Assembly: GCA_026388545.1 (NCBI GenBank)
Contig: JAPLJS010000041.1
Location: forward strand, 1-64,000
Length of the DNA: 64,000 nt
Origin: Deltaproteobacteria bacterium
GTDB taxonomy: Bacteria > Desulfobacterota > Syntrophia > Syntrophales > UBA2185
Direction of reading: 5' to 3'
Program-made: the position numbers and the translations under genes
Notes under the pieces: model-generated
Database searches by the model: none
Told to the model about the DNA's origin: nothing
What the model saw: only the letters and a program-made list of their open reading frames with translations
Shown: positions 9,599 through 19,267 of the stretch, piece after piece
Numbering within the stretch: position 1 is the first letter of the stretch
How the letters are laid out: each line of letters opens with the position of its first letter

Positions 9599-9961
9599 TC
9601 AAGCAATGAAATCGTCGATTATTTTATAATTGATTCTGTCATAGTTGATTTCATCAGCACATTCTCGGCAGAGCAAATAAATTGTTTGTTTTTTCAATTC
9701 TTCATTTACATCCACAACCAGACTAGAATGAATGTGGGTCCAGCACATTTGTTGCTCAAATGTTTCTGCAGAATATAATATATTATTGCACGCACTACAT
9801 CTAGGTTTTGGCCAAGACATAAGAGGCCAATCAACCTTGAATTTCTTTAACTTGTATTTTTCTAATATTTTGATTACAGCATCTTCTGAAATATTTCTAA
9901 AAATTTCTATGCTCCCGCGATCTAAAACAGGATCTCCTCCCAGCTTAAGACATCCCTTCAT
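9599..9961 (-). CDS. hypothetical protein with zinc-ribbon-like cysteine pairs
   Basis: A 120-residue protein I do not recognise. The N-terminal half is Lys/Ile-rich; the C-terminal half has CSACNNIL (about residues 55-62), a lone Cys in QMCWTHIH, and CRECADEI (about 101-108), a spacing suggestive of a four-Cys zinc ribbon. The gene is markedly AT-rich compared with its neighbours, which fits recent acquisition. It stands alone between the nitroreductase operon and panE. No strong ribosome site is seen; coding status rests on the length and the paired cysteines. Confidence 0.5.
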   Translation of the reverse strand: MKGCLKLGGDPVLDRGSIEIFRNISEDAVIKILEKYKLKKFKVDWPLMSWPKPRCSACNNILYSAETFEQQMCWTHIHSSLVVDVNEELKKQTIYLLCRECADEINYDRINYKIIDDFIA

Positions 9962-10197
9962 AGTTCATCCACCCTTACAGTTATTTTTTTGTTTCCGCTT
10001 CCCATAATGAAGAATACAATGCCCCCGAACCTAAAAATTATTTTTACATTCTTTCTTCTTCAAAAATATAATTATGCCTATCTGATGATCGATTATCGTT
10101 TAAACCTGCTATATTTTGACAAATTATGGAATTGAGCATTTCAGGAAGCTATTCTCTGAAGGCGCTCTAAAATATCGGTTGGGCGAATTTTCGAGGA

Positions 10198-11136
10198 TCA
10201 GGTTATGTTGGCTAAATCATTTTCGGCTTCAAGATTCTTGATCAAATCGAATAGTTTCTGATTTATGGGTGTGGGGACATCAAGCTGTCTGCCCAGCTCA
10301 ATCACCTTACCGGCAAACATCTCCACTTCGGTTTTCCTGCCGGCTTCCATGTCCTGAAGCATTGAAGTCTTCCCCTGTGGGTTTATATCCAAGAGAATTT
10401 TATTGAACATTTCGATATCCTCTCCAGATAGATTAACTCCGGCCTTCTCTGAAAGCATTATGACCTCTCGCATGGCTGACTCCATAAGATTTCTGGCCTC
10501 CTGCGAGGTTTGAAATACCGAGAAGGGGGCTCGAAGTACAGCTGATGCTTGGTTGATCCCGACATTGATCATAAACTTCCACCAGAGGATATGAATCATA
10601 TCAGGAGGTGTTTCATAGAGGATTCCCGCCCTGTCGAAAAGAGCTTGAACACGTTTAACGCGGTCCGTAAGAAATGTGTTTTGTGCCTCTCCAAAAAATA
10701 TTTTCCCTTGGCTCGCATAATTCACACGGTTTCCTTCCCGCAATGCATCAATACCTACAGATACAGCATACAAAACCTTTTCCACTCCGTAGGCGGCTCC
10801 AATGCGCTCCTCGCTCTCTATACCGTTCATAACAGAGAGAACGGTGGTTTCCGCTCCAACTCTGTTTTTCATGTCCCGTATGGCGTCATCCAGATGATGG
10901 TATTTTACAGCAACAATTATGAGATCAGAAGGCGTTGACCAATCTTCCGGTCGGAGAACGGGAATTATGTAGTGTTTACCATTAACATAAAGACCCTCTT
11001 GGCGGAGCCGTTCAAAACGATTGCCGCTGGCTACAAATGAGACACACCGCCTGTCCATATCATAAAGGATGCCGGCATAGGCGCCTCCCAATGCTCCTGC
11101 CCCTACAATGGATATGCTTTCGATGGATCGTTTCAT
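10198..11136 (-). CDS. 2-dehydropantoate 2-reductase (ketopantoate reductase) family
   Basis: A 312-residue protein of the ApbA/PanE family. The N-terminal Rossmann motif GAGALGGAYAGIL (about residues 12-24) binds NADPH; VKYHHLDDA (about 77-85) and the NGIESEE segment (about 104) follow; the catalytic lysine region WWKFMINVGINQ (about 185-196) and the helical C-terminal domain complete it. The known family reaction reduces ketopantoate to pantoate for coenzyme A, but paralogues act on other 2-oxoacids and no panB or panC is near, so the gene name is withheld. An AAAGGAA site abuts the ATG. It is a single gene, flanked by about 200 bp on each side. Confidence 0.85.
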   Translation of the reverse strand: MKRSIESISIVGAGALGGAYAGILYDMDRRCVSFVASGNRFERLRQEGLYVNGKHYIIPVLRPEDWSTPSDLIIVAVKYHHLDDAIRDMKNRVGAETTVLSVMNGIESEERIGAAYGVEKVLYAVSVGIDALREGNRVNYASQGKIFFGEAQNTFLTDRVKRVQALFDRAGILYETPPDMIHILWWKFMINVGINQASAVLRAPFSVFQTSQEARNLMESAMREVIMLSEKAGVNLSGEDIEMFNKILLDINPQGKTSMLQDMEAGRKTEVEMFAGKVIELGRQLDVPTPINQKLFDLIKNLEAENDLANIT

Positions 11137-11359
11137 TTCCTTTCTTATAACTATGACTCCCTGGCCATCACAATGACGACAGCATTTTGAATTTTAATTC
11201 TTAACATATTTCATATACCATATCTAAAGTCAAAGTTTCGATAATAGAATGTATTCGGTATGGGGTAATATAGAACTGTGACCTGTCTCTGTTACTATTA
11301 TTACATTTAAAGTGAGAGTTCTGCATATTTTTCATTATTACTGATTGAAAGTACGTCCT

Positions 11360-12766
11360 TCACTCACCCCCGCCCAGCACTTTATAGAGAGTGACCCGAT
11401 TGGTAAACCGGGCGAGGCGGAGGGCTATCAGCCCCTGCTGCGCGCCATAAAGCGAGCGTTGCGCATCAAGAACGGGCAGGTAGCTGTCTATTCCCTTCGT
11501 ATAACGTGCATTGGAGAGACGGTAGGTTTCTGCAACGGCATTGACCAGTGATTGTTGCGCCGCTATCTGCTGGTCCACTGTGCCCCGAACGGCAAGGGCA
11601 TCTGCCACTTCCCGAAAGGCGGTCTGGATTGCCTTTTCGTATTGGGCCAGGGTGATTTCCCTCTCCACTTTTGTGGCGTCATAGGCCGACCACATACGGG
11701 CGTCAAAAATCGGCAGAACGATCTGTGGCGCAAAACCCCACGTACCCGATCCGTCTTTGAAGAGCCCTGATAGTTCGGCGCTTGCAGTTCCGACGGCAGT
11801 CGTCAGGGAGATGCGAGGAAAGAAAGCCGCACGGGCGGCGCCGATATTGGCGTTGGAAGCCTTAAGCCGATGTTCCGCCGCCAGAATGTCAGGCCGGAGC
11901 AAGAGCGCCTCAGAGGGCTTACCGGGGGAAATCTCTCTGGGAGGGCTGACACTGTCCAGCGCTGTCGGCAAGAGTTCGCTCGGCGCCGAAGAGCCGATCA
12001 GAAGGGTCAAGGCGTTTTCATCTTGAGCCGCCAGTTGCGTGTAACGTGCAACATCCCCACGCGCGATATCCACTTGGCTCTGCGCTCTATGGAGATCCAA
12101 TTCGGATGTGAGTCCGACGTCACAGCGCCGCCGGATCAAATTATAGGCAGCCTGCTGGGTCTCAAGGGTAGAGGCCACCAGTTTGAGGTTTTCTCTATCC
12201 GCCGCAAGGGAAAGATACGTGTTGGCCACGGCGGACACCAGCAGGATCTGTGCGCTGCGGCGTGCCTGATCCGTGGCGAGGTATTCTTCAAGCGCCCGAT
12301 CTTTCAGGCTGCGGATGCGGCCGAAGAAGTCGATCTCCCAGGAACTGATACCGAGATTGACACCGTATTGTTCCACCGTCATCGCGCGTCCGGTGGTTGA
12401 AAGGTCAGCCGGCACCCGTTGTTTGCTCCCGCTGCCGACGGCATTGACGGTAGGCAGAAGCTCGGCGCGCTGAATACCGTAAAGGGCTCGGGCCCTTTCA
12501 ACATTCAAGGCTGCAAGCCGCAGATCGCGGTTGTTTTTCAGAGCCGTCGTGATGATCTTTTGAAGCTTTTCATCCGTGAAGCATTCCTGCCACTTCAGCT
12601 CCGATGCTGTCGAAACACCGGACGCTGTTTTGGTTTCCTGGTAAGCCGCACCCCTCGGCCAGTCTTCAGGGACGGGAGATGCGGGTCTTGTATATTCGGG
12701 GGCCAGGGTGCAGCCACCCAGCACGAGAGCAATGCCAACCAATAGAAAAAGCAGGTATCTATGCAT
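11360..12766 (-). CDS. RND efflux outer-membrane lipoprotein, NodT/OprM family
   Basis: A 468-residue TolC-type channel. The first 19 residues form a lipoprotein signal ending in the lipobox LGGC, followed by TLAPEYTRPASPVPEDWP, the usual NodT-family mature start. Two outer-membrane efflux repeats follow (about 65-260 and 275-460), each of alpha-helical hairpin type, with the QDENALTLLIGS stretch near residue 240. It is the third gene of the efflux operon, separated from the pump gene by one base. With the membrane-fusion protein and the RND pump it should form a channel across both membranes. Confidence 0.92.
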   Translation of the reverse strand: MHRYLLFLLVGIALVLGGCTLAPEYTRPASPVPEDWPRGAAYQETKTASGVSTASELKWQECFTDEKLQKIITTALKNNRDLRLAALNVERARALYGIQRAELLPTVNAVGSGSKQRVPADLSTTGRAMTVEQYGVNLGISSWEIDFFGRIRSLKDRALEEYLATDQARRSAQILLVSAVANTYLSLAADRENLKLVASTLETQQAAYNLIRRRCDVGLTSELDLHRAQSQVDIARGDVARYTQLAAQDENALTLLIGSSAPSELLPTALDSVSPPREISPGKPSEALLLRPDILAAEHRLKASNANIGAARAAFFPRISLTTAVGTASAELSGLFKDGSGTWGFAPQIVLPIFDARMWSAYDATKVEREITLAQYEKAIQTAFREVADALAVRGTVDQQIAAQQSLVNAVAETYRLSNARYTKGIDSYLPVLDAQRSLYGAQQGLIALRLARFTNRVTLYKVLGGGE

Positions 12767-12767
12767 A

Positions 12768-15700
12768 TCATTGATCTCCTGGTGGATTTACATCGGCTGT
12801 TTCAGCAGCTTTACGTTTTTTGTATTTGGTGGAGACCTTTTCGACGATGAGCACATAAAAGAGCGGTGAAAAAATAATCACCAGGACGGTGGCGGTCACC
12901 ATCCCTCCCAGGACGCCGGTGCCGATGGCATTCTGGGCCCCCGCCCCGGCGCCCGTGGTTAGAGCCAGGGGCAGGACGCCGAAGCCGAAAGCGAGCGATG
13001 TCATGATGATCGGACGGAATCGTAACCTCGTCCCTTCCAGCGTTGCCTCGATCAATCCCTTTCCCTCTTCCAGCCCTGCTTTGGCGAACTGGACAATCAG
13101 AATGGCGTTTTTCGTGGTCAGACCCAGGGTGGTCAAAAGACCTATCTGGAAATAGACGTCGTTGTGAAGCCCCCGCATGGTCGAGGCAATGACGCCGCCG
13201 ATAACCCCAAGGGGAAGGGCCAGCAGGATCGAAATAGGAATGGGCCAGCTCTCGTAGAGGGCCGCCAGACACAGAAAGATGACAAGAATGGAAAAGGCAT
13301 AAAGAAGAGGCGCTTGAGAACCTGCCATCCGTTCCTGATAGGAAATAGAGCTCCATTCATGCCCGACCCCATGGGGCAATTTGGCAACGATGTCCTCCAT
13401 GGCCCGCATAGCTTCCCCGGAGCTTTTCCCGGGCGCCGGCTCGCCCCATATATTAATCGAGGGAAACCCGTTAAAGCGCTCCAGTCTGGGAGAGCCGGAT
13501 TCCCAACTGCCGGATGCAAAGGAAGAAAAGGGTACCATCTTTCCCGCCGTATTCCGGACATATAGTTTTTCCAAGTCCTTCGGCAACATACGGTAGGGAG
13601 CGTCGGCCTGGACGAACACCCGTTTCACCCGGCCCCCCTGAATAAAATCGTTGACGTACGCGCCACCGAAGGCGGCAGAGATGGTATTGTGGATGGAAGT
13701 GATGGGAACCCCCAGGGCGCCTGCTTTTTCCCAGTCCACATCGATATGGTATTGGGGAACGTCTTCCATACCGTTTGGACGGACGCTTGCTAATCTCGGA
13801 TCCTGCGCCGCCATGCCGAGGAGCTGGTTGCGGGCATCCATAAGCGCTCTGTGCCCCAAGCTTCCCCTATCCAACAATTGAAAGTCGAATCCTCTAGCGT
13901 TGCCCAGTTCAACGACGGGAGGCGGTGGAAATGCGAACACCAGGGCCGCCCGGATTTGCGAGAAGGACTTCATGGCCCGTGCGGCAATGGCCTTTACCCG
14001 CATGTCCGACCGGCTGCGGAGCTTCCAGTCTTTCAGCTTGACAAACACCATGCCGTTGTTCTGTCCCCTCCCGGCATAGCCAACGCCGGAAATGGTAAAA
14101 CAGGCTTCCACGGTTTCTTTTTCGTTCTCCTCAAAATAATGACGGATATCATCCACGACCTTCCTTGTCTGCTCCAGGGTGGAGCCCGTGGGCATGATGA
14201 CCTGGGCAAGGAGAATTCCCTGGTCCTCATCGGGGAGATAGGCGGTGGGCATACGAACAAACAAAAACCCCATTACTGCGACTATCAAAACGAACACAAT
14301 GAGATATCGTTTTTTCCGTGCAAGGGTGCGGCCCGCCAATTTCAAAAACAGGTCTCTGGAACGGAAAAAGCCTCGATCGAACCATAAGAGAAAAGGGCGC
14401 AAAAAGAAGATCGCTTTTTCCGCCGGTTCGTGCCCCGCCGCCACCGGCTTGAGGAGTGAAGCGCAAAGAACCGGCGTCAGAATCAGGGCTACGGCAACAG
14501 ACAGCAGCATGGAGGCGATGATGGTAACGGAGAACTGGCGATAAATAACGCCGGTAGAGCCGCCAAAAAACGCCATGGGACCGAATACAGCTGAGAGCAC
14601 CAGTCCGATTCCGATCAGGGCGCTGGTAATCTGTTCCATCGACTTGGCAGTGGCTTCCTTGGGGGAAAGGCCCTCCTCGCTCATGATCCGCTCCACATTT
14701 TCCACCACCACGATGGCGTCATCCACCAGAAGACCGATGGACAGCACCATGGCGAACATGGTCAGCATGTTGATGGAAAACCCGAAGAAACCCAGACACG
14801 CAAAAGTCCCAAGAAGCACAACGGGCACGGCGATGGTCGGGATCAGTGTGGCCCGGATGTTTCCCAAAAAGAGATACATGACCAAAAAGACAAGAAAAAT
14901 GGCCTCGAACAGGGTCTTGACCACTTCCTCGATGGCCACCTTCACGAAGGGTGTCGTGTCATAGGGATAAACGGTCTTCATCCCCGGAGGGAAGAATCGG
15001 CTCATCTCTTCCATTTTGGCTCTGACCGCATCCGCCGTCTCCAGGGCGTTGGCGCCTGATGCCTGCCGGATGGCCAAACCGGCAGAGGGTTTGCCATTGT
15101 AAAAAGCATCAATATCGTAGAACTCGCTCCCCAGTTCCGTTCGTCCCACATCCTTGACTCGCACGATGGAGCCGTCCGGGTTAATGCGAATGGGGATAGC
15201 GGCAAACTCATCAGGCGTTTTGAGCATGCTCTGGACGGTGATGGACGCATTCAATCGCTGCCCTTTCACCGCAGGCGCACCGCCGAACTGACCGGCGGAA
15301 ACCTCCACGTTGTAGGTCCGGAGGGCTGCGACGACATCCTGTATCGTTAGATTGTAATCCGTCAGCTTGTCGGGATTGAGCCAGATGCGCATGGCATACT
15401 GGGTTCCGAAAATCTCTACCTCGCCCACACCGGGCACCCGCGCCAATACTTTCTCCAGGGTGGATTTTGAATAGTCTCTCAAATCGTTGCCGTCCATGCT
15501 GCCATCTTCAGAGATCAACCCCACGATCATCAGATAGTTCCGTGTGGCCTTGCCGACAGTGACGCCCTGGCTCTGCACCACTTCGGGCAGACTTGCCATG
15601 GCGAGCTGGAGTTTGTTCTGCACCTTGGCCCAGGCAAGGTCGGGATCCGTTCCCGGGGCAAATGTCAGATCGAGGCGGGCTGTTCCGGAGGAATCACTGG

Positions 15701-15944
15701 TGGCGGACAGGTAGATCATCTTGTCGAGGCCCGTCATTTTCTGTTCGATAATCTGCGTTACGCTGTTTTCCGCTGTCTCCGCCGAGGCGCCGGGATAAGA
15801 AGCCTGAATGTAAATGGATGGAGGGGCAATGGGGGGATACTGAGATATGGGCAGGTTGTAGATAGCCAGGCCCCCTGCCACCATCGTGATGATGGCGAGA
15901 ACCCAGGCGAAAACCGGACGATCGAGAAAAAATTTAGACAGCAT
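12768..15944 (-). CDS. RND multidrug efflux pump, HAE1 (AcrB/MexB) family
   Basis: A full-length inner-membrane pump of about 1,058 residues. The start FFLDRPVFAWVLAIITMVAGG is the classical first helix, followed by the YPPIAPPSIYI and SYPGASAETAENSVTQIIEQ porter motifs. Helix 4 has the DDAIVVVENVER motif with paired aspartates (about 407-408) used for proton relay, and the second half repeats the layout. HAE1 members export hydrophobic and amphiphilic compounds. ATG at 15944 is preceded by a GTG codon that could also serve. It is the middle gene of the tripartite operon, downstream of the fusion protein by about 12 bp. Confidence 0.95.
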   Translation of the reverse strand: MLSKFFLDRPVFAWVLAIITMVAGGLAIYNLPISQYPPIAPPSIYIQASYPGASAETAENSVTQIIEQKMTGLDKMIYLSATSDSSGTARLDLTFAPGTDPDLAWAKVQNKLQLAMASLPEVVQSQGVTVGKATRNYLMIVGLISEDGSMDGNDLRDYSKSTLEKVLARVPGVGEVEIFGTQYAMRIWLNPDKLTDYNLTIQDVVAALRTYNVEVSAGQFGGAPAVKGQRLNASITVQSMLKTPDEFAAIPIRINPDGSIVRVKDVGRTELGSEFYDIDAFYNGKPSAGLAIRQASGANALETADAVRAKMEEMSRFFPPGMKTVYPYDTTPFVKVAIEEVVKTLFEAIFLVFLVMYLFLGNIRATLIPTIAVPVVLLGTFACLGFFGFSINMLTMFAMVLSIGLLVDDAIVVVENVERIMSEEGLSPKEATAKSMEQITSALIGIGLVLSAVFGPMAFFGGSTGVIYRQFSVTIIASMLLSVAVALILTPVLCASLLKPVAAGHEPAEKAIFFLRPFLLWFDRGFFRSRDLFLKLAGRTLARKKRYLIVFVLIVAVMGFLFVRMPTAYLPDEDQGILLAQVIMPTGSTLEQTRKVVDDIRHYFEENEKETVEACFTISGVGYAGRGQNNGMVFVKLKDWKLRSRSDMRVKAIAARAMKSFSQIRAALVFAFPPPPVVELGNARGFDFQLLDRGSLGHRALMDARNQLLGMAAQDPRLASVRPNGMEDVPQYHIDVDWEKAGALGVPITSIHNTISAAFGGAYVNDFIQGGRVKRVFVQADAPYRMLPKDLEKLYVRNTAGKMVPFSSFASGSWESGSPRLERFNGFPSINIWGEPAPGKSSGEAMRAMEDIVAKLPHGVGHEWSSISYQERMAGSQAPLLYAFSILVIFLCLAALYESWPIPISILLALPLGVIGGVIASTMRGLHNDVYFQIGLLTTLGLTTKNAILIVQFAKAGLEEGKGLIEATLEGTRLRFRPIIMTSLAFGFGVLPLALTTGAGAGAQNAIGTGVLGGMVTATVLVIIFSPLFYVLIVEKVSTKYKKRKAAETADVNPPGDQ

Positions 15945-15956
15945 CACGCGCCCCCG

Positions 15957-17159
15957 TCAATTCGATTTTGTAGCCGGCGGGGCCGTATTTTCACGTTCAC
16001 CACCTTTTTTTTCGCTGCCTGATCCGAAAGGTACAACCTTCACGGCAGCGCCCGGCCTCGCTTTTTGTACACCCTCGACAATCACCCGATCGCCGGGAGC
16101 AAGGCCTGAAGAGACAAGCCATTTGTCACCAATAGCACGATCGAGGGTGAGCATGCGCAACTTGACTTTTTCCTCGGCGTCCACGATAAGCGCCAGAGGA
16201 TTTCCCTTGGGATCGCGGCTCACAGCCTGCTGGGGGATCAGTATGGCCTGTGTATTGACACCATCCTGAACCACCGTCCGGACGAACATGCCCGGAAGGA
16301 GAAGTCCTTTTGGATTGGGAGCAACTACCCGCAGCATGACGGAACCGGTTGTCGGGTCCACCGAAACATCACGGAATTGAAAGGTTCCTTCCAGGGGATA
16401 TGGGGTGCCATCTTCCAAAATGAGCCGCACTTTGTTGTGGTTCTTCCCGCCGTTTTTGAGACGTCCGTCCGCCAGGCGGCTCTGTAATCTCGTCAGTTCC
16501 GCAGTGGATTGGGGCAAATCCACGTAGATGGGATCGAGTTGTTGAATGGTTGCAAGAGCCACGGGCTGATGGGCCGTCACCAAGGCCCCTTCTGTTACAC
16601 TGGATTTGCCGATGCGGCCAGTGATGGGGGCGGTGATGTGGGTATATCCCATATTGATACGGGCGGTTTCCACCGTCGCTTTCCAATACTGAATATCGGC
16701 CTCGGACTGCCTCTGGGCGGCAGTGGCGTCGTCGGAATCCTGCTGACTGACCGCTTTATCGACCAGCAATTCCCTCACGCGCTCGGCCCTCGACCGGATC
16801 GCCGGCAGATTCGCCTCGGATCTCCCAAGGGCGGCCTTCGCATTGTCAAGAACTGCCTGAAAGGGGGCGGGATCGATCTGGTAGAGAATTTGGCCGGCTT
16901 TGACATCGGAACCTTCCACAAACAGGCGTTTCTGGATGAGACCACTTACCTGGGGGCGGATTTCCGCGACACGGTAGGCGGATGTGCGGCCGGATAATTC
17001 CGTGGTGATCGCTATCTTCTCCGCTTGAACCGTTACGACGGCAACTTCAGCAGAGCCGGGCAATCTGCCCGCTCCTTTCTGCTGTCCGCAACCAGCCAGT
17101 ATCAAGCCTCCAACGAGAACCGCCGCCGCGATTCGTTTGGCCCTGTCATTGATCCGCAT
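15957..17159 (-). CDS. RND efflux periplasmic adaptor (membrane fusion protein)
   Basis: A 400-residue AcrA/MexA-type adaptor. The lipoprotein signal ends in ILAGC (about residues 20-24). The beta-barrel and lipoyl segments (AEIRPQVSGLIQKRLFVEGSD, about 65-85), the hairpin (AALGRSEANLPAIRSRAERV) and the second lipoyl half (YTHITAPITGRIGKSSVTEGA) follow in order, with a C-terminal membrane-proximal domain and a charged tail. It is anchored in the inner membrane facing the periplasm and links the pump to the outer channel. First gene of the operon, separated from the tetR-like gene by 160 bp that contain one copy of the putative operator. Confidence 0.93.
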   Translation of the reverse strand: MRINDRAKRIAAAVLVGGLILAGCGQQKGAGRLPGSAEVAVVTVQAEKIAITTELSGRTSAYRVAEIRPQVSGLIQKRLFVEGSDVKAGQILYQIDPAPFQAVLDNAKAALGRSEANLPAIRSRAERVRELLVDKAVSQQDSDDATAAQRQSEADIQYWKATVETARINMGYTHITAPITGRIGKSSVTEGALVTAHQPVALATIQQLDPIYVDLPQSTAELTRLQSRLADGRLKNGGKNHNKVRLILEDGTPYPLEGTFQFRDVSVDPTTGSVMLRVVAPNPKGLLLPGMFVRTVVQDGVNTQAILIPQQAVSRDPKGNPLALIVDAEEKVKLRMLTLDRAIGDKWLVSSGLAPGDRVIVEGVQKARPGAAVKVVPFGSGSEKKGGERENTAPPATKSN

Positions 17160-17264
17160 ACGACACCTCTGTCATTTGAAATTTTGCGACCCATCATCGA
17201 TCACGTCCTGATGATGATGCTTTAATCGCGGGTAACGTAATGTAAAATAACTTCAAAACAAAAA

Positions 17265-17278
17265 TGAATGATCATTCC
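17265..17278. promoter_or_regulatory. putative TetR operator upstream of efflux operon
   Basis: tgaatgatcattcc contains the perfect 12-bp palindrome gaatgatcattc. The same 14-mer with one central change occurs at 17921-17934 in front of the tetR-like gene. It lies 106 bp upstream of the adaptor start, well placed for repression. Binding by the neighbouring regulator is inferred. Confidence 0.65.
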
Positions 17279-17319
17279 TTATTTTTAAAAACCCCGCTTC
17301 CCCTCATAAAATATGGGCG

Positions 17320-17895
17320 TCATCTTTTGATGGCGTCCCAGCAGGCCTCTGTGGTCTTTCGGATCAGGATATCATCCAGGATGACGAACTCCTGGGCATG
17401 GTCCCGTACCAGGGAAATCAGGGGACCGAAGGCCAGGGAGAAAAGCACGACCACGGGTAAATCTTTCAGAATCTGCTGGGCGATCCCTTCTTCAAAGATA
17501 TTCATGAGGATATCTTGGTTGCCGGACCTTCCCAAAAGCCTGTCCCTGTGCAAGGAGATGCCGTACGGGGAGTTGAAGTACTGCTCCATGTAACGGAAAT
17601 GAAGCGGGTGCGCTATAAGATACCGGAGAAGTCCACTGTGCAGATAGAGAAATCTTTCCCGGATGGGCCTCCCGAAAGGGAAGCCTTCCTGGATAACCGC
17701 CATGATTTTTTTTTCCAGTTCCCAGTGCAACTCGTTGATGAGCACGTCCTTGCTCTCGAAATAGCGGTAGATCGTTCCGGCGCCCACGCCCGCTTTTTCG
17801 GCGATCTCAGCCATCGGGGCGCCATGAAAACCCTTTTCCGCCATGAGTTCCAGGGCCGCTTGCATCACGTCGGCACGCTTGTCTGAACTTTTCAT
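17320..17895 (-). CDS. TetR/AcrR family transcriptional regulator
   Basis: A 191-residue repressor. The N-terminal helix-turn-helix (about residues 8-52) shows the family pattern: ALELMAEKGFHGAPMAEIAEKAGV then GAGTIYRYFESKDVLINEL. The rest is the helical ligand-binding domain. It is upstream of, and co-directional with, the RND efflux operon and is probably its local repressor. A palindrome (tgaatgttcattcc) lies 25-40 bp before its ATG and an almost identical one precedes the adaptor gene, so both its own transcription and the pump are likely under its control. The inducer is unknown. Confidence 0.92.
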   Translation of the reverse strand: MKSSDKRADVMQAALELMAEKGFHGAPMAEIAEKAGVGAGTIYRYFESKDVLINELHWELEKKIMAVIQEGFPFGRPIRERFLYLHSGLLRYLIAHPLHFRYMEQYFNSPYGISLHRDRLLGRSGNQDILMNIFEEGIAQQILKDLPVVVLFSLAFGPLISLVRDHAQEFVILDDILIRKTTEACWDAIKR

Positions 17896-17920
17896 AATTC
17901 AACCCCTGCACGTAAATGAG

Positions 17921-17934
17921 TGAATGTTCATTCC
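17921..17934. promoter_or_regulatory. putative TetR operator upstream of tetR-like gene
   Basis: tgaatgttcattcc, an inverted repeat of gaatg/cattc around a two-base centre, matches 13 of 14 bases of the site at 17265-17278. It sits directly upstream of the regulator start at 17895, consistent with autoregulation. Confidence 0.65.
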
Positions 17935-18024
17935 GTTAAAGTGTTCTAAATCAGAATATCGACGCTGTCAAGAATTTTGTGTGCCACAAAGTCACCCCCT
18001 CGGTACCTCCTCAAGACTCTCATC

Positions 18025-18930
18025 CTATCGAAGATGTACCTGCCCCGCAGCATGTTCGAACATTCTCAGTTTTCCATCTATGCATGACCGGGGATTCCCT
18101 TCGCAATAGATATCAAAACGGGTTGCATCTTTGATGAAGGTTTTCTTTAAAATGATAGTACGTTCATAATAGAACTGGCCTTTTAAAACGACATCCAGGG
18201 AAACGGCATTGTCATAATCGGTATTCAGCAGACGTTCTACACTGCCTGCCAGAACCAGTAACGGCTGGGCGAAATCACGCTCAAATCCAAACATGCGCGC
18301 ATACATTTTCGAATAGTGAATTCCATTGCCGTCGCCGGAAACAGCGGCAAAACAGAGGCCTATACCCGCAGGCAAACCCCAGGCGGCGACCACATCCGCC
18401 TCCGGAATCGGTTCGAACTCCGGCGGTTCATATGCTGCATCCGCCACGCCGAATTTACCGCGATAATAGTATGTCTGGATATTTTCCCAGACGGGTTCTC
18501 CGGCAGCTTCAATGACGGATGCAATATCGATTTCAATCCCCTTTTCCCGGATTCGATGCCGGACAAGCTCACAGCGTATATCAAGGATTTCATCAATACC
18601 GATCCTTCGATGTTGGAGCACCTGTATTCGACTATTCAGTGTACGGAATATTGTTAAAGGGGCCTCTTTATGGGCAAGTATTCGCTGAAGAAGAGGGTAA
18701 ATAAGGGTGAAAGGATAAATCAGGGGAAGTTGCGCACTATCATGTATTCCACAGAGCCTGTTAAATTTATACAGGTGTTTCTTCTCAACAGTAACCCCTT
18801 TCCATTGTGCCGTAATTTTAGGAAAAGGCTTTTCAGCATCAAATCTTCTGCTCCATCCGAAGAGCGCTAAAAGAACAGTAGAAATGGTAGACGGTCTTTT
18901 ATTGAAAATCAGGTCTATGGATGCTGCCAA
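18025..18930 (-). CDS. MaoC-like hotdog dehydratase family protein
   Basis: A 301-residue protein whose C-terminal half has the MaoC/hydratase-2 pattern: SGDGNGIHYSKMYARMFGF (about residues 208-226) corresponds to the family Asp/His catalytic motif, followed by FAQPLLVLAGSVERLL in place of the usual AHG helix. The N-terminal part resembles a second, non-catalytic hotdog domain, as in fungal-type or HsdD-like double hotdog proteins. Known members hydrate trans-2-enoyl-CoA or enoyl-ACP. It stands alone, with no fatty-acid genes adjacent, although thiolase and enoyl-CoA hydratase genes occur elsewhere in the window. Substrate unknown. Confidence 0.7.
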   Translation of the reverse strand: MAASIDLIFNKRPSTISTVLLALFGWSRRFDAEKPFPKITAQWKGVTVEKKHLYKFNRLCGIHDSAQLPLIYPFTLIYPLLQRILAHKEAPLTIFRTLNSRIQVLQHRRIGIDEILDIRCELVRHRIREKGIEIDIASVIEAAGEPVWENIQTYYYRGKFGVADAAYEPPEFEPIPEADVVAAWGLPAGIGLCFAAVSGDGNGIHYSKMYARMFGFERDFAQPLLVLAGSVERLLNTDYDNAVSLDVVLKGQFYYERTIILKKTFIKDATRFDIYCEGNPRSCIDGKLRMFEHAAGQVHLR

Positions 18931-19267
18931 AGGATTTTTTCCTTATCTTTTTCTTTCCGGGAACTCCCTGTTAAAAAAGGAGCGCGTCGGAATGCGAATC
19001 GGGCAAGAGAGTGCGGGAGAATGGCTGCTTCCGGCTGGAAGGAAAAGATTCCATCGTCCGGGACGGCGATATTCTAATCGTGTCATTGCGAGGAGCCTTA
19101 ACGATGTGGCAATCTAAAGTAGAAGTATGGCTCCACATTTTCTGCTTTATTCTCGTTTCTATATGTAACCTTAATTCTCTTTAAAGGGAATTAAGTATGC
19201 TATTCCTGGTATTACCGGTCATATAGAAAGGCACAGAAACATCACCAGACAGAAAACTCAGGAACCT
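18931..19267. other. gap with dispersed intergenic repeat
   Basis: No credible gene. At 19081-19119 there is a tcattgcgaggagcc ... gatgtggcaatct element whose ends (attgc/gcaat) are inverted. Elements of this form are commonly scattered between genes of deltaproteobacteria. Nothing else is recognised. Confidence 0.45.
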
